Shown one piece after another: positions 35,416 to 44,104 of a DNA stretch of 64,000 nucleotides (within the stretch, counting starts at the first letter, position 1; every line of letters starts with the position of its first letter). The stretch is from positions 1-64,000 of the forward strand of contig CADDZJ010000004.1 in NCBI GenBank assembly GCA_902812415.1, read 5' to 3'. Position numbers and translations under genes: made by a program. Under the pieces are notes generated by a model. The model was not told the DNA's origin. It made no database searches and saw nothing but the letters and a program-made list of their open reading frames with translations. Origin of the DNA: Acidobacteriota bacterium. GTDB taxonomy: Bacteria; Acidobacteriota; Terriglobia; UBA7540.

Positions 35416-37413
35416 TTGTTTCTTGAAATTCAACAAGCCACACGCGAGAAATTTGCAAAAGCTGTTCAGGAGATTTTTCATGTCGAGGTAAGCGAAGTCG
35501 CCCTGGGATTTCCGCCGTCTCCGGAAATGGGTGAAATCTCAATTACCTCCTGCTTTGATCTGGCCAAGCAGTTGCGCCAGCCGCCGCGCAAACTGGCCGA
35601 GCAGGTTGCGGCGCGCCTTTTGCCTATCGAAGGAGTGGAGCGCGTCAGCCTGGCCGGCGCGGGTTACATCAACCTTCATCTGGATCGCGCCGCGGTTTTT
35701 TCAAAGCTGCTTCGTACCCGCGCAACCAGCCCGAAAACGCCCGCCCCCACCAGAACTGGCAGAAAGACTTTGGTGGAGCACACCAGCATTAATCCCAACA
35801 AGGCCGCGCATATCGGTCACCTCCGCAACGCCGTTCTGGGCGATACGCTGGCGCGCCTGCTGCGTTTTCGGGGCGACGAAGTGGAGGTGCAAAACTACAT
35901 CGATAACACCGGCGTGCAGGTGGCCGACGTGGTGGTCGGCTTTGCACATCTCGAAAAAAAATCGCTGGCGGACGTGCGCAAGCTGATTGAGGATTCCTCC
36001 GGCCCGCGCTTCGATTACTACTGCTGGGACCTTTACGCGCGCGTTTTTCAGCGCTATGAGGCGCAGCCGGAGTCGCTTTCCTTGCGGGCGGAAACCCTGA
36101 AGGCCATTGAGGAAGGGCACGGAATACTGGCGGAGATGGCGGAAGTGATTTCGACTGCCATTGCGCGCCAGCATCTTGAAACCATGCAGCGGCTCAATAT
36201 CGAATACGATCTTCTGGTGCAGGAAAGCGAGATCCTAAGGCTCAATTTCTGGCAGTCTGCCTTTGATCTGATGCGCCAGACCGGAGCGATTCAGTTTGAA
36301 GAGTCGGGCAAAAATCGTGGCTGCTGGGTGATGGCGCTGGGCGATGGCGCGCGCGCTGACGAAAAGTCTGAAGCCTCCGCTGAAAACGAAGACGTGAAAA
36401 TCATCGTGCGCTCCAATGGCACGGTGACCTACGTGGGCAAGGATATTGCGTACCATCTTTGGAAGTTCGCGTTGCTGGGCCGGGATTTTCAATACCACCG
36501 TTTCTATCGATACCCCGGTGGCCGGGAAGCCTGGCGCACTACGGTTCAAGGTGAAAGCGAATCTCCCGCCTTTGGCCGAGGACGCGAGGCTTACGCCGTC
36601 ATTGATACCCGCCAATCTTATCTGCAGGACGTTGTGCGACGGGCTTTTCTGGCTCTGGGCTACACGGAGCAGGCGCAGAATCTCCACCATTTTGCCTATG
36701 AAGTGGTAGGGCTTTCGCCGCGTTGCGCGGAAGAGATGGGATTGGAATTGGATGAGGAAGATCGCAGCAGAAGTTATGTGGAGGTCTCAGGAAGGAAAGG
36801 GCAGGGAATTAAGGCGGATGATCTCATTCAAACGCTCATCGAGCGCGCGCTCGAGGAAGTTCAGGCGCGGGAAATGACTTCCGACCTCGAAGAGCAGCAG
36901 TCGATTGCGCGGATGATCGCGGTGAGCGCGTTGCGTTACTTCCTGCTGAAATACACTCGCCGGACAATCATCGCCTTTGACTTCAAGGATGCCTTGGCGT
37001 TTGAAGGCGAAACCGGCCCTTATCTGCAATACACGGTCGTCCGCGCGCTGAATATTCTCCGCAAGCGCCAGGAAGCTCATCCGGATTCCAAACCCGAGCA
37101 ATGGGAAACCATGCTCTCGCGGGATCAGGCTGCCGCAATGCTCGCTTCTCCGGATCTTTGGGAGTTGACGCTGCTTGCGGCTCAACTCGAAGCGGCCGTG
37201 GAGCAGACCATCGTTTCGGAAGAGCCCGCCACGCTTGCCAAATATGCCTTCCGCCTGGCCCAGGCCTTCAATAACTTCTATCATCATCATCCGGTGCTGC
37301 ACGAGCCTGACCCGGTCCGGCAGGCACTCCTGCTTCTCCTTGTTCAGCTTGCCAGCAATGCACTTCATCAAGCCCTTGATCTGCTCGGAATCCAGGTTCC
37401 ATCGCGGATGTAA
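35416..37413 (+). CDS. argS: Arginine--tRNA ligase
   Basis: ArgRS attaches arginine to its tRNA. The class I motif appears as AHIGHLRNAVLGD near residue 132, preceded by NPNK, and the anticodon-binding (DALR) domain is at the end (FALRYFL-like ALRYFLLKYTRRTIIAFDF, LAQAFNNFYHHHPVL). The KMSKS site is replaced by KGQGIKADDLI, a natural feature of many ArgRS, which use a Lys before HIGH instead. The start is TTG 35416 with GAGAGG upstream. Length 665 residues is slightly long; Ala/Glu-rich inserts are near 320-330. Confidence 0.95.
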   Translation: MFLEIQQATREKFAKAVQEIFHVEVSEVALGFPPSPEMGEISITSCFDLAKQLRQPPRKLAEQVAARLLPIEGVERVSLAGAGYINLHLDRAAVFSKLLRTRATSPKTPAPTRTGRKTLVEHTSINPNKAAHIGHLRNAVLGDTLARLLRFRGDEVEVQNYIDNTGVQVADVVVGFAHLEKKSLADVRKLIEDSSGPRFDYYCWDLYARVFQRYEAQPESLSLRAETLKAIEEGHGILAEMAEVISTAIARQHLETMQRLNIEYDLLVQESEILRLNFWQSAFDLMRQTGAIQFEESGKNRGCWVMALGDGARADEKSEASAENEDVKIIVRSNGTVTYVGKDIAYHLWKFALLGRDFQYHRFYRYPGGREAWRTTVQGESESPAFGRGREAYAVIDTRQSYLQDVVRRAFLALGYTEQAQNLHHFAYEVVGLSPRCAEEMGLELDEEDRSRSYVEVSGRKGQGIKADDLIQTLIERALEEVQAREMTSDLEEQQSIARMIAVSALRYFLLKYTRRTIIAFDFKDALAFEGETGPYLQYTVVRALNILRKRQEAHPDSKPEQWETMLSRDQAAAMLASPDLWELTLLAAQLEAAVEQTIVSEEPATLAKYAFRLAQAFNNFYHHHPVLHEPDPVRQALLLLLVQLASNALHQALDLLGIQVPSRM

Positions 37414-37439
37414 GAACCCTCTTAAAGTGGGCAACTGGG

Positions 37440-37735
37440 AATTGGGCAGCCCTCTCTGAAAGGGCGATGCGGTGGCAAGCGCATTTTCGCAACAGTCGAT
37501 GGCGGCGGGTCCGCAACACGGCGATCCAGCAGCGTTGCAGGGCTCGCAGCCACAGTTCCCGAATTGGGGGCCGGGGGGCGCCACGCTTCCAGCAATGGGT
37601 CCCGGTCGGCGACCGACAACTTGCGAGCCAGACGCTGGGCATCCAGCCGGTCCGACTTCTGCTTCTGCAAGCGTGGCTTGACATTGTTTGCCTGGATGTC
37701 CATAGTCGAGTGATCCGTGTGCCACATAGCCGAGA
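37440..37735 (-). mobile_element. IS110-like transposase remnant
   Basis: Minus-strand frames read QKQKSDRLDAQRLARKLSVA near 37660, which resembles the IS110 DEDD motif K-T/S-D-x-x-D-A-x-x-L-A. A neighbouring frame reads PIRELWLRALQRCW, like the motif that follows in that family. At least one frameshift is needed, and both ends are missing, so it is not active. It lies between argS and the phosphoesterase. Confidence 0.5.
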
Positions 37736-37744
37736 GGAGGCCGC

Positions 37745-38833
37745 ATGGCAGCGAAGAAACGTTCCGGTTTGCAAAAGAAAGCCCGTCCCACTTCTTCCAA
37801 GCGGAAGCCGGTGAAGCCTCAGAGGCCCAAGCCAGCGCCGTCGCCAAAGCCTAAGCCAGGTTCGCCGCCAGTTGCGGCCACAGGACCCGGTTCAATCGCC
37901 AAGGGCTCGGTGGCCCACGTGGTGATCATCCTCAAGGAGAACCATACTTTCGATTGCTACTTCGGCACTTTCCCCGGCGCCAACGGAGACGCCACTCTGG
38001 CCCACGCGAGCGACCCGCCGACTGGCACATTCCGCAATAATCATGCGGCGTGGCTCTCCCGCGCCTCGACAGCCGTGCGCGAGCAATACGATCAGGCTGA
38101 TATTCCGCAATACTGGGCCTATGCGCAGCAGTTCACGCTGTGTGACAACTTCTATAGCGATGTTGCCAGCGATTCCACTCCCAACCATCTGATGCTGATC
38201 GCGGCCGATTCGCCGGTGATCAACAATCCCGGTTCCGGCTCGACGCCTGCTTATGACATTCCTTCGCTGCCCGCCAATCTGGAGGCCGCCGGACTCACCT
38301 GGCGAAACTATGGAGGCTACGCCTTTTCTTATATCGCGGCTCTTAAGAATAGCCCGAACAACGTTACCTCGCAGCAGTTTGCCACGGATGCGGCGGCTGG
38401 GAATCTGCCCGCTGTCTCCTGGGTCTATGCGCCGCACCTGCAAAGCGAGCATCCTGATGACAACGTGGCGTACGGCATGCAATGGACGATGGACCAGGTC
38501 AACGCCGTCGTCCAGGGCGGCTTGTGGCCAAAGACCGCGATTTTTATCTCGTGGGACGATTGGGGAGGCTGGGCCGATCACGTGAATCCGCCCAACGTCG
38601 AACAGTGGACCGATGGAACCCAGTTCCGCTACGGTTCGCGCGTGCCTTGCCTGGTGCTTGGCCCGTTTGCGAAAGCCGGATACATCTCAAAGACGCTGCA
38701 CTCTTTTGTCAGTATTGTGAAGTTCTGCGAAAACAATTTTGGTCTGGTCCCGATCAATCAGCGCGATGGCTCGGCTGATGATATGGCAGACTGCTTTGAT
38801 TTTACGCAGCCACCCCTCGGTCCGCCAAAGTAA
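37745..38833 (+). CDS. Phosphoesterase (phospholipase C/acid phosphatase family)
   Basis: The family (PF04185) cleaves phosphate monoesters or phospholipids with a catalytic Thr/Ser and metal ions. The motif VVIILKENHTFDCYFGTFPG is the catalytic start, and DSTPNHLMLIAADSPVINNP and WDDWGGWADHVNPP fit the metal site. Residues 1-50 are unusual, a Lys/Pro/Arg-rich tail (KPVKPQRPKPAPSPKPKPG) with no normal signal peptide. GAGGAGG lies just before ATG 37745. It is convergent with the esterase gene. Confidence 0.85.
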   Translation: MAAKKRSGLQKKARPTSSKRKPVKPQRPKPAPSPKPKPGSPPVAATGPGSIAKGSVAHVVIILKENHTFDCYFGTFPGANGDATLAHASDPPTGTFRNNHAAWLSRASTAVREQYDQADIPQYWAYAQQFTLCDNFYSDVASDSTPNHLMLIAADSPVINNPGSGSTPAYDIPSLPANLEAAGLTWRNYGGYAFSYIAALKNSPNNVTSQQFATDAAAGNLPAVSWVYAPHLQSEHPDDNVAYGMQWTMDQVNAVVQGGLWPKTAIFISWDDWGGWADHVNPPNVEQWTDGTQFRYGSRVPCLVLGPFAKAGYISKTLHSFVSIVKFCENNFGLVPINQRDGSADDMADCFDFTQPPLGPPK

Positions 38834-38876
38834 GACGCCAAGCCGGCAATGCAAATCCCGTCTTCGGTCTTCCAAA

Positions 38877-40019
38877 TCAACGCTTCACTTCTCCGATGGG
38901 ATAGCCCTGCCAAACGTATTCAAGAGCTTCAGGCAGGGTTTGTTGTTTTATGCGGCGGTCAACGTGGCCGGCGTTACGAGCAAAGACGAATTGGTAATGA
39001 TAGCCCTTGGCCGCGAGCGCCTTGGCCATGTCTTCATTGGCGATGACCCAATCGTGCATCCCGTCGCGCATGACGTTGGGATTGAGAAGGTCCCTGTCGC
39101 CCACTTCCAGCCAGATTCGCAGAGGCTTGCGGGGACTTTCCGGGATCAGGTGTTCATGGAATTCCCATGCGCCGTGCGGAGTCTGCGGGTTATACGGCCA
39201 CTGCTGATTGACGAAAGTCCCCGAGTAGCTCAGAACCCGATGGTATAGCTCCGGGTGGTACCAAGCCATGATCAGTGCGCAAGCGCCGCCGGAACTGCCG
39301 CCCATCGCCGCCCGGCCATTCGGGTCCCGTGTGAGTCTTACGTGGTATTTCGCCTCAACAAGCGGCAGCACTTCTTTCTCCACAAACTCCGCATACCGGC
39401 CGGACAGGGTGTCATATTCGAGACCCCGCTCGCTGCCCTGGGCGTCGCCTCCGCCATTGCCGATGGAAATAGCGATCATTACAGGAACCCGGCGCTCGGC
39501 GATCAGGTTATCCAGGGCCGTAAACAACCCCAAATCCGGTCCGTCCGCGCCGACAATGAAGGGTGCGACCGTGCCCGGGAGATATTGGTTGGGGACATAG
39601 ACCGCCACTCGGCGGGTGTAGGGAGCGGGGTGGCTGGTGGTCACGATCAGTTTGGCGGGATTGGCGGGATCGGGAGTTCCAAACGTATGGGCATCCCGCG
39701 CGATGCCGGGGTAAAATTTGCTATCCGCCGACTTCATGGTGAATTCATATACCGTTCCGTGCGGCACGCCTTGGTGCGCCATCATCTCTGGCGCGGGGTT
39801 GTGAGTGGGCCCGATGATGAAGTTTCCGTCTGCGTTGGCCGGGGGCACGCTGCCGTCGGGTAACTCCCTGGCCGAAACAAAGCCAGGGGTGTGGGGATCG
39901 CGGATAGGAGGGGTGGGCCGCCTCGCTGGCGGCGCCTGCGCTGATGTCAGGCCTGAGCCAGCCAGCAGACCAATCAAGAGCGCGATGCGCAGTAGACGGA
40001 ACACTGGAATTCCTTTCAA
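38877..40019 (-). CDS. Secreted esterase (putative esterase family, Fes/Est-like)
   Basis: A signal peptide (LLRIALLIGLLAGSGLTSAQ) is followed by about 60 Pro-rich residues and an alpha/beta-hydrolase domain. This contains VAVYVPNQYLPGTVAPFIVG, the nucleophile elbow GGSSGGACALIMAWYHPELY, LEVGDRDLLNPNVM (acid region) and AGHVDRRI (His). Length is 380 residues. It is like PF00756 enzymes (enterochelin or feruloyl esterases, antigen 85), but the substrate is unknown. It probably acts in the periplasm. Confidence 0.85.
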   Translation of the reverse strand: MKGIPVFRLLRIALLIGLLAGSGLTSAQAPPARRPTPPIRDPHTPGFVSARELPDGSVPPANADGNFIIGPTHNPAPEMMAHQGVPHGTVYEFTMKSADSKFYPGIARDAHTFGTPDPANPAKLIVTTSHPAPYTRRVAVYVPNQYLPGTVAPFIVGADGPDLGLFTALDNLIAERRVPVMIAISIGNGGGDAQGSERGLEYDTLSGRYAEFVEKEVLPLVEAKYHVRLTRDPNGRAAMGGSSGGACALIMAWYHPELYHRVLSYSGTFVNQQWPYNPQTPHGAWEFHEHLIPESPRKPLRIWLEVGDRDLLNPNVMRDGMHDWVIANEDMAKALAAKGYHYQFVFARNAGHVDRRIKQQTLPEALEYVWQGYPIGEVKR

Positions 40020-40457
40020 TCTCCCTGATGTTTGATTCCCGCTTCAGGGAGAGACACTCACGTTGACATCAAACGCGTACATTCAGCCCCGAGGCCAGGG
40101 AGGGAAATATATCATTGAGACTGAGGCCAGAAAAGGCCTGCGTCGTTGGACCCGGCGGCTGGAGTATTGGCTGGCCTCAGGCGCAATGGAAGATGGGTCG
40201 GAGGCTCCTGACACAGCACAGCAGAGCCGCAACCAAAGCCAAAGTTCAAATTCCAAATTTCAGAAGCAGCGCTCACCCAAACAAGGGACAAATCGCATGA
40301 CAAAAATCTCTGCGGATCAAGAGGAATTTCAAGGCTAGTAATGCATATTAGAGGGAGAGAATGGATTGCTCCGGCTTTGTCACCATGCGGCGGGGCCGAC
40401 AAAGCGTACCGTCATTTCCGTATGGAATTGACGTAAGATATTTCCCTAGGCGTTCAG
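40020..40457. other. Intergenic DNA with repeat copy A
   Basis: About 440 bases without a supported gene. The part at 40245-40341 is a direct repeat of 41628-41728. An open plus-strand frame covers it, but its translation is Gln/Ser/Lys-rich and starts from repeat DNA, so I reject it. No strong promoter was seen for the gene at 40458. Confidence 0.4.
40245..40341 (+). repeat. 100-base direct repeat, copy A
   Basis: It reads TTCAAATTCCAAATTTCAGA, then CAGCGCTCACCCAAACAAGG, and ends CAAGAGGAATTTCAAGGCTA. Copy B at 41628-41728 has the same blocks in the same order with point changes. The two copies flank the gene at 40458-41447. Confidence 0.6.
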
Positions 40458-41447
40458 ATGACTCGTGGCAGGAAAGTGGGAATATGGGCTGGCATCATTG
40501 CAGCAACCGCTAGCGGTTTAGCCGCAGGGCTGCTGGTTCGCCACCGCAGGCCGATAAAGCCCCTGATCCTGGAGGGAGCGGTAGTGCGCCGAGCCTCTCA
40601 GGCAGACAAGGAACAACCTCTCTCCGATGTGGAGGTGACGGCCACAGACGGCTTGGTGGTTGCATCCGGCAGGTCGGATTCCTCTGGATTCTTCAAGCTC
40701 GCTTTGCCAATTAGGATGCGACCTGATGCGCCTGTGACGCTCAATTTTCGGCGCCCGGGATACCTGCCGCTGGAACTCCCAGTAACCGGCGGAGCCAGGC
40801 TCTATGTGGCAAAGATGACCCCCACGGCACAGCAGCACGCGGCCAGCCTCCGAGATCTGCAAGTGACCGTCTCGAATATCTCAGTGAGATATACCGTGAA
40901 GACGACAACGGCGGTGAACGTGGGCAGCGCCGTCAAAACGTTCCAGGTGGTGAATGCCGGCAGCGCGCCTTGCCAGTACGAGGAGCCCTGCTCGCCCGAC
41001 GGTAGGTGGAAAGCAGTAACAAGCTCCATATCGCTGGACGCTGGAGAAGGAAACGTATTTCGCAACGCACGGGTTTCCTGCATTGCGGGCCCCTGCCCAT
41101 TTACGAAAATCACGCCGCAGCGCCTTCCCAGCGACGTGCGCACCCTTAAAGTTACGGCATACGACTGGTCCGATACGGCGACGTTCCTGGTCGAAGCCGA
41201 GATCTTTCATCCCATGGAGAGCGATGAGGTGCGCAAATCGTATCCTGTGATTTTCGGACGGGTTCTGGATTTTACGTTGCCTGCATCCGCCGAAGGAGTG
41301 TGCATTGAAGCGGACGTTGGCGGCGCTGCCATTGTCTTTCCGCTTGGACCGGATCCCATCTTGCCCTGGGCTGAGTGTCACGACAGGGTCATCCAGAATG
41401 AAACGCAGGTCTACCGGTGTGAGCTTGCTCCGGGTTATCGCTTTTGA
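40458..41447 (+). CDS. Membrane-anchored protein with a carboxypeptidase-regulatory-like domain
   Basis: An N-terminal hydrophobic segment (VGIWAGIIAATASGLAAGLL) is followed by a CarboxypepD_reg-like beta-sandwich (LSDVEVTATDGLVVASGRSD, SGFFKLALP, VTLNFRRPGYLPLELPV). The rest, about residues 130-329, is beta-rich with paired cysteines (CQYEEPC, CIAGPC) and no family that I recognise. It is probably tethered in the periplasm. ATG 40458 is the only reasonable start. Confidence 0.7.
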   Translation: MTRGRKVGIWAGIIAATASGLAAGLLVRHRRPIKPLILEGAVVRRASQADKEQPLSDVEVTATDGLVVASGRSDSSGFFKLALPIRMRPDAPVTLNFRRPGYLPLELPVTGGARLYVAKMTPTAQQHAASLRDLQVTVSNISVRYTVKTTTAVNVGSAVKTFQVVNAGSAPCQYEEPCSPDGRWKAVTSSISLDAGEGNVFRNARVSCIAGPCPFTKITPQRLPSDVRTLKVTAYDWSDTATFLVEAEIFHPMESDEVRKSYPVIFGRVLDFTLPASAEGVCIEADVGGAAIVFPLGPDPILPWAECHDRVIQNETQVYRCELAPGYRF

Positions 41448-41627
41448 CCGGAGGGCGCAGCGAAGCCGGAGAGCGCAGAGCGTGGCAAAGCCGCTGGCCA
41501 TGTGTCACTAACGTTTCTGGACAATATGGGTCGTGGCCAAGATGACCATACTACAATCGTGGCAGGGGCGTCCGGCCCGCGAGTTCAGTCCAGGTATTTG
41601 TATGACACACGACTAGCCAGGACGAAT

Positions 41628-41728
41628 TTCAAATTCCAGATTCCAGAGAGCAGCGCTCACGAAGACAAGATACAACTCGGATAACCGAAATCTTTGCGGG
41701 GCAAGAGGAATTCGACAGCCAGGAGTAC
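41628..41728 (+). repeat. 100-base direct repeat, copy B
   Basis: It reads TTCAAATTCCAGATTCCAGA, then CAGCGCTCACGAAGACAAG, and ends with CAAGAGGAATTCGACAGCC. It matches copy A at 40245 in layout, with changes. It covers the most upstream possible start (TTG 41694) of the following gene, which argues against that start. Confidence 0.6.
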
Positions 41729-41765
41729 AGGGGAAGGTATTCTTCCCAATTCGAAAACGGCCAAG

Positions 41766-43175
41766 TTGAGACATAGACGCCAACCCGAGGATAGCCACCC
41801 GTTCGATTCGCGCCGCGCGCTGCTGCGGCAGCTCCTGGGCGCGGGCATAAGCCTGCCGCTCACCGGGCTTGGGATGACGCTGCCTCAAGCGCTCATTAAA
41901 TCCCAATCCCGGCCTGCGACTCCTCCCGCCAAGACGCCTCTTTCAAAAGATGACGACAACTTTCTGGAAGACCTGGAGCGAGCTAACTTTGCTTTCTTCT
42001 GGGAACAGGCCAGTCCCCAGACAGGTCTGGTGAAAGACCGCTGCAACGTGCGCGGCCCGGACCACACGGTGGTCGCAAGCATCGCCGCCACCGGGTTTGG
42101 CCTGACGGCTCTGTGCATCGGCCATAAACGCGGCTATATTTCCTACACGCAGGCTCGCGGGCGAGTGCTCACGACGCTGCGCTTTCTGTGGAAAAAGCTG
42201 GCCCATCACCGGGGCTTTTTCTTTCACTTCGCCAACGTGAATACCGGCGAACGGCTATGGGATTCGGAGGTCTCGTCCATTGACACGGCAATCCTGCTAT
42301 GTGGGGTTTTGACATGCCGGGAGTATTTTCACGATTATGAAATCCGCCGGCTGGCGGTCGACATCTTTAACCGTGTTGATTGGTCATGGCTGGCGGAAGA
42401 CACGCCCCTGTTGTCGCAGGGATGGATGCCGGAGATTGGCTTTTTGCCCTACCGTTGGGATGATTACAGCGAACTCATGATGATGTACCTGCTGGGAATG
42501 GGAGCTTATCACCGCCCCCTGCCCGCGCGAACCTGGACCTCCTGGAAGCGGGTTACGTTCGAATATCACGGCCTGCGTTATATCGGTTCATTCGCGCCCT
42601 TGTTCGTGCATCAATACTCGCAGGCGTGGTTCGACTTCCGAAGGAAACGCGACTCCTATGCGGACTATTTTCAGAACTCGATCATCGCTACTGAAGCCCA
42701 TCGCCTCTTCTGCCTGGAGCTGGCGCAACAGTTCCCTGACTACAGCAATGATCTATGGGGCATTACGGCTTCGGATTCGCAATCGAACGGCTACGTAGTC
42801 TGGGGAGGCCCTCCCGAAATGGGGCCGATTGATGGGACCGTCGTGCCGAGCGCGGCAGGAGGATCGTTGGCTTTTACGCCAGAAGCTGCCCTCCGCGTCC
42901 TGCGCAACATCAAGACACGCTACGGAACGGGCGCCTGGAGCAAATATGGATTCATCGACGCCTTCAACCCCCTCAAGAACTGGTACGATCACGACGTCAT
43001 CGGAATCGACACGGGAATCACCATGCTGATGGCTGAGAATTTGCGCACCGGGTTTGTCTGGAATACGTTCATGAAGAACCCGGAAGCGAAGCGCGGCATG
43101 GATCGCGCTGGTTTCGAGCCTTATCAGCCATCCGCTGCGCCCGAGACGCAACAACATATCGCTTTGAGTGATTAA
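41766..43175 (+). CDS. Tat-exported glucan hydrolase of the GH144/glycoamylase-like family
   Basis: GH144-type enzymes (PF10091) cleave beta-1,2-glucans. The catalytic (alpha/alpha)6 domain is visible as LERANFAFFWEQASPQTGLV, CNVRGPDHTVVASIAATGFG, SSIDTAILLCGVLTCREYF, GYVVWGGPPEMGPIDGTVVP and YGFIDAFNPLKNWYDHDVIG. A Tat-type signal (SRRALLRQLLGAGISLPLTG) lies about 20 residues after the chosen TTG 41766. No in-frame ATG precedes it, and upstream codons fall in repeat copy B. Length is about 469 residues. A glucoamylase-like specificity cannot be excluded. Confidence 0.85.
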   Translation: MRHRRQPEDSHPFDSRRALLRQLLGAGISLPLTGLGMTLPQALIKSQSRPATPPAKTPLSKDDDNFLEDLERANFAFFWEQASPQTGLVKDRCNVRGPDHTVVASIAATGFGLTALCIGHKRGYISYTQARGRVLTTLRFLWKKLAHHRGFFFHFANVNTGERLWDSEVSSIDTAILLCGVLTCREYFHDYEIRRLAVDIFNRVDWSWLAEDTPLLSQGWMPEIGFLPYRWDDYSELMMMYLLGMGAYHRPLPARTWTSWKRVTFEYHGLRYIGSFAPLFVHQYSQAWFDFRRKRDSYADYFQNSIIATEAHRLFCLELAQQFPDYSNDLWGITASDSQSNGYVVWGGPPEMGPIDGTVVPSAAGGSLAFTPEAALRVLRNIKTRYGTGAWSKYGFIDAFNPLKNWYDHDVIGIDTGITMLMAENLRTGFVWNTFMKNPEAKRGMDRAGFEPYQPSAAPETQQHIALSD

Positions 43176-43418
43176 CGTTGTCCTGAAACAGATATTTGCA
43201 GGCGATAAACGATGAGCGCAATTTCAGGTAGCCTGGCATCTGCGTATCCCTTGGATGGGTGTACCCCTCAAATTCCATTAGCGACGGCTCAATGGGCTTG
43301 ACAGAACCATCGGTCTAGTATAAATCTGCCCTCGGAGACATTTGTCGCGCATTTGTCTCAACATCAATAACAGAATCCATGAAGTTCAGCACTCGAATCC
43401 AACGCGTGGGAGGCATTC
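43176..43418. other. Intergenic DNA with a possible promoter
   Basis: No gene is supported. On the plus strand TTGACA (43298-43303) is followed by 15 bases and TATAAA (43319-43324); the spacer is short, but both boxes are near consensus. A good SD (GGGAGG) precedes the gene at 43419. The rest shows nothing notable. Confidence 0.45.
43298..43324 (+). promoter_or_regulatory. Candidate promoter of the two-charge protein gene
   Basis: TTGACA and TATAAA are separated by 15 bases, about two fewer than optimal. It is about 95 bases upstream of the ATG at 43419. This is the only promoter-like pattern in the gap. Activity is an inference. Confidence 0.45.
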
Positions 43419-43886
43419 ATGCTGTTTGACGATGAAAAAGAGCCGGATGATGAGTTCGAAGATTACACAGGCGAGCTTTCTTCGGATTATCGAGAAGAGG
43501 ATGAGGACGAAAGCGGTTTAGAGGGCGACGAGGCGGTGGGGGAAGAGGTTTCTTTTGAGGTAGATAGTGAAGAGGTTCATGAAGAACCTTCGGAAAGAGT
43601 GGAGGAAACTCCAAAGCCTGCCGAACCTGCTCAAGCTCCGGCGGCGCCTATGATTGAAGAGCAGAGAGAGAAGCCTAAACCTAAGCCTCGGAAAAAGAGC
43701 GCGAAGCAGGCCCCCAAAGCTGCAAAGCGTAAGACGGCGGCGAAAAAACCCGCAAGAGCCGCTCTGCGCTCTGGCGCGCGGGCTGCGGCTCGAGCGCCTG
43801 CCTCAAAAGGCAAGAAGAAGGCTGCTTCCAAAAAGACGGCATCTAGAGGGAAAACCGCTTCCAAAAAGAAATCGAAGCGCTATTAG
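43419..43886 (+). CDS. Acidic/basic two-part protein with histone-H1-like tail
   Basis: The 155 residues split sharply. The first 75 or so are acidic (EEDEDESGLEGDEAVGEEVS), a Pro/Ala hinge follows (PKPAEPAQAPAAP), and the rest is Lys/Ala/Arg-rich with PKAAKRKTAAKKPARAA and KKTASRGKTASKKKSKRY. The tail is like H1/Hc1-type DNA-binding tails. GGGAGG precedes the ATG. No enzyme domain is present. It may bind DNA or RNA, with the acidic part as a self-shield, but this is only an inference. Confidence 0.65.
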   Translation: MLFDDEKEPDDEFEDYTGELSSDYREEDEDESGLEGDEAVGEEVSFEVDSEEVHEEPSERVEETPKPAEPAQAPAAPMIEEQREKPKPKPRKKSAKQAPKAAKRKTAAKKPARAALRSGARAAARAPASKGKKKAASKKTASRGKTASKKKSKRY

Positions 43887-43913
43887 TTGGTTGCTGAAAC
43901 ACTCTTTCAGCCT

Positions 43914-44038
43914 GTCGTTCCGAGGAGCCACAGGCGACGAGGAATCGCTGTATTTACTTCATCTTACAGCGCGGAGACGCTGTGCCGAATCTGATTTGGA
44001 TTGGAATACGGGGACTCTTCGTTGTCGCTCAGAATGAC
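43914..44038. repeat. GTCGTTCCGAG/CTCAGAATGAC repeat pair
   Basis: The left block GTCGTTCCGAGGAGCCACAG with GCGACGAGGAATCGC is followed about 60 bases later by CTCTTCGTTGTCGCTCAG with AATGACGG. Both relate to the blocks at 35157, here with a longer spacer. It sits between the two-charge protein and the MBL-fold gene. Confidence 0.5.
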
Positions 44039-44104
44039 GGGCTGGACGGGTTTTCGTAAATCCTGAAGGCGACCCTAAGGGCTAGGCCTCTGTTCCAGCG
44101 GAGA

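Noticed and set aside
36787-37800. Minus-strand frame of 337 codons
   Set aside because: It is antisense to argS and spans the IS110-like remnant; the real signal there is in shorter frames.
40063-40338. Plus-strand frame of 91 codons after the esterase
   Set aside because: Most of it reads through the 40245-40341 direct repeat, so it is unlikely to be coding.
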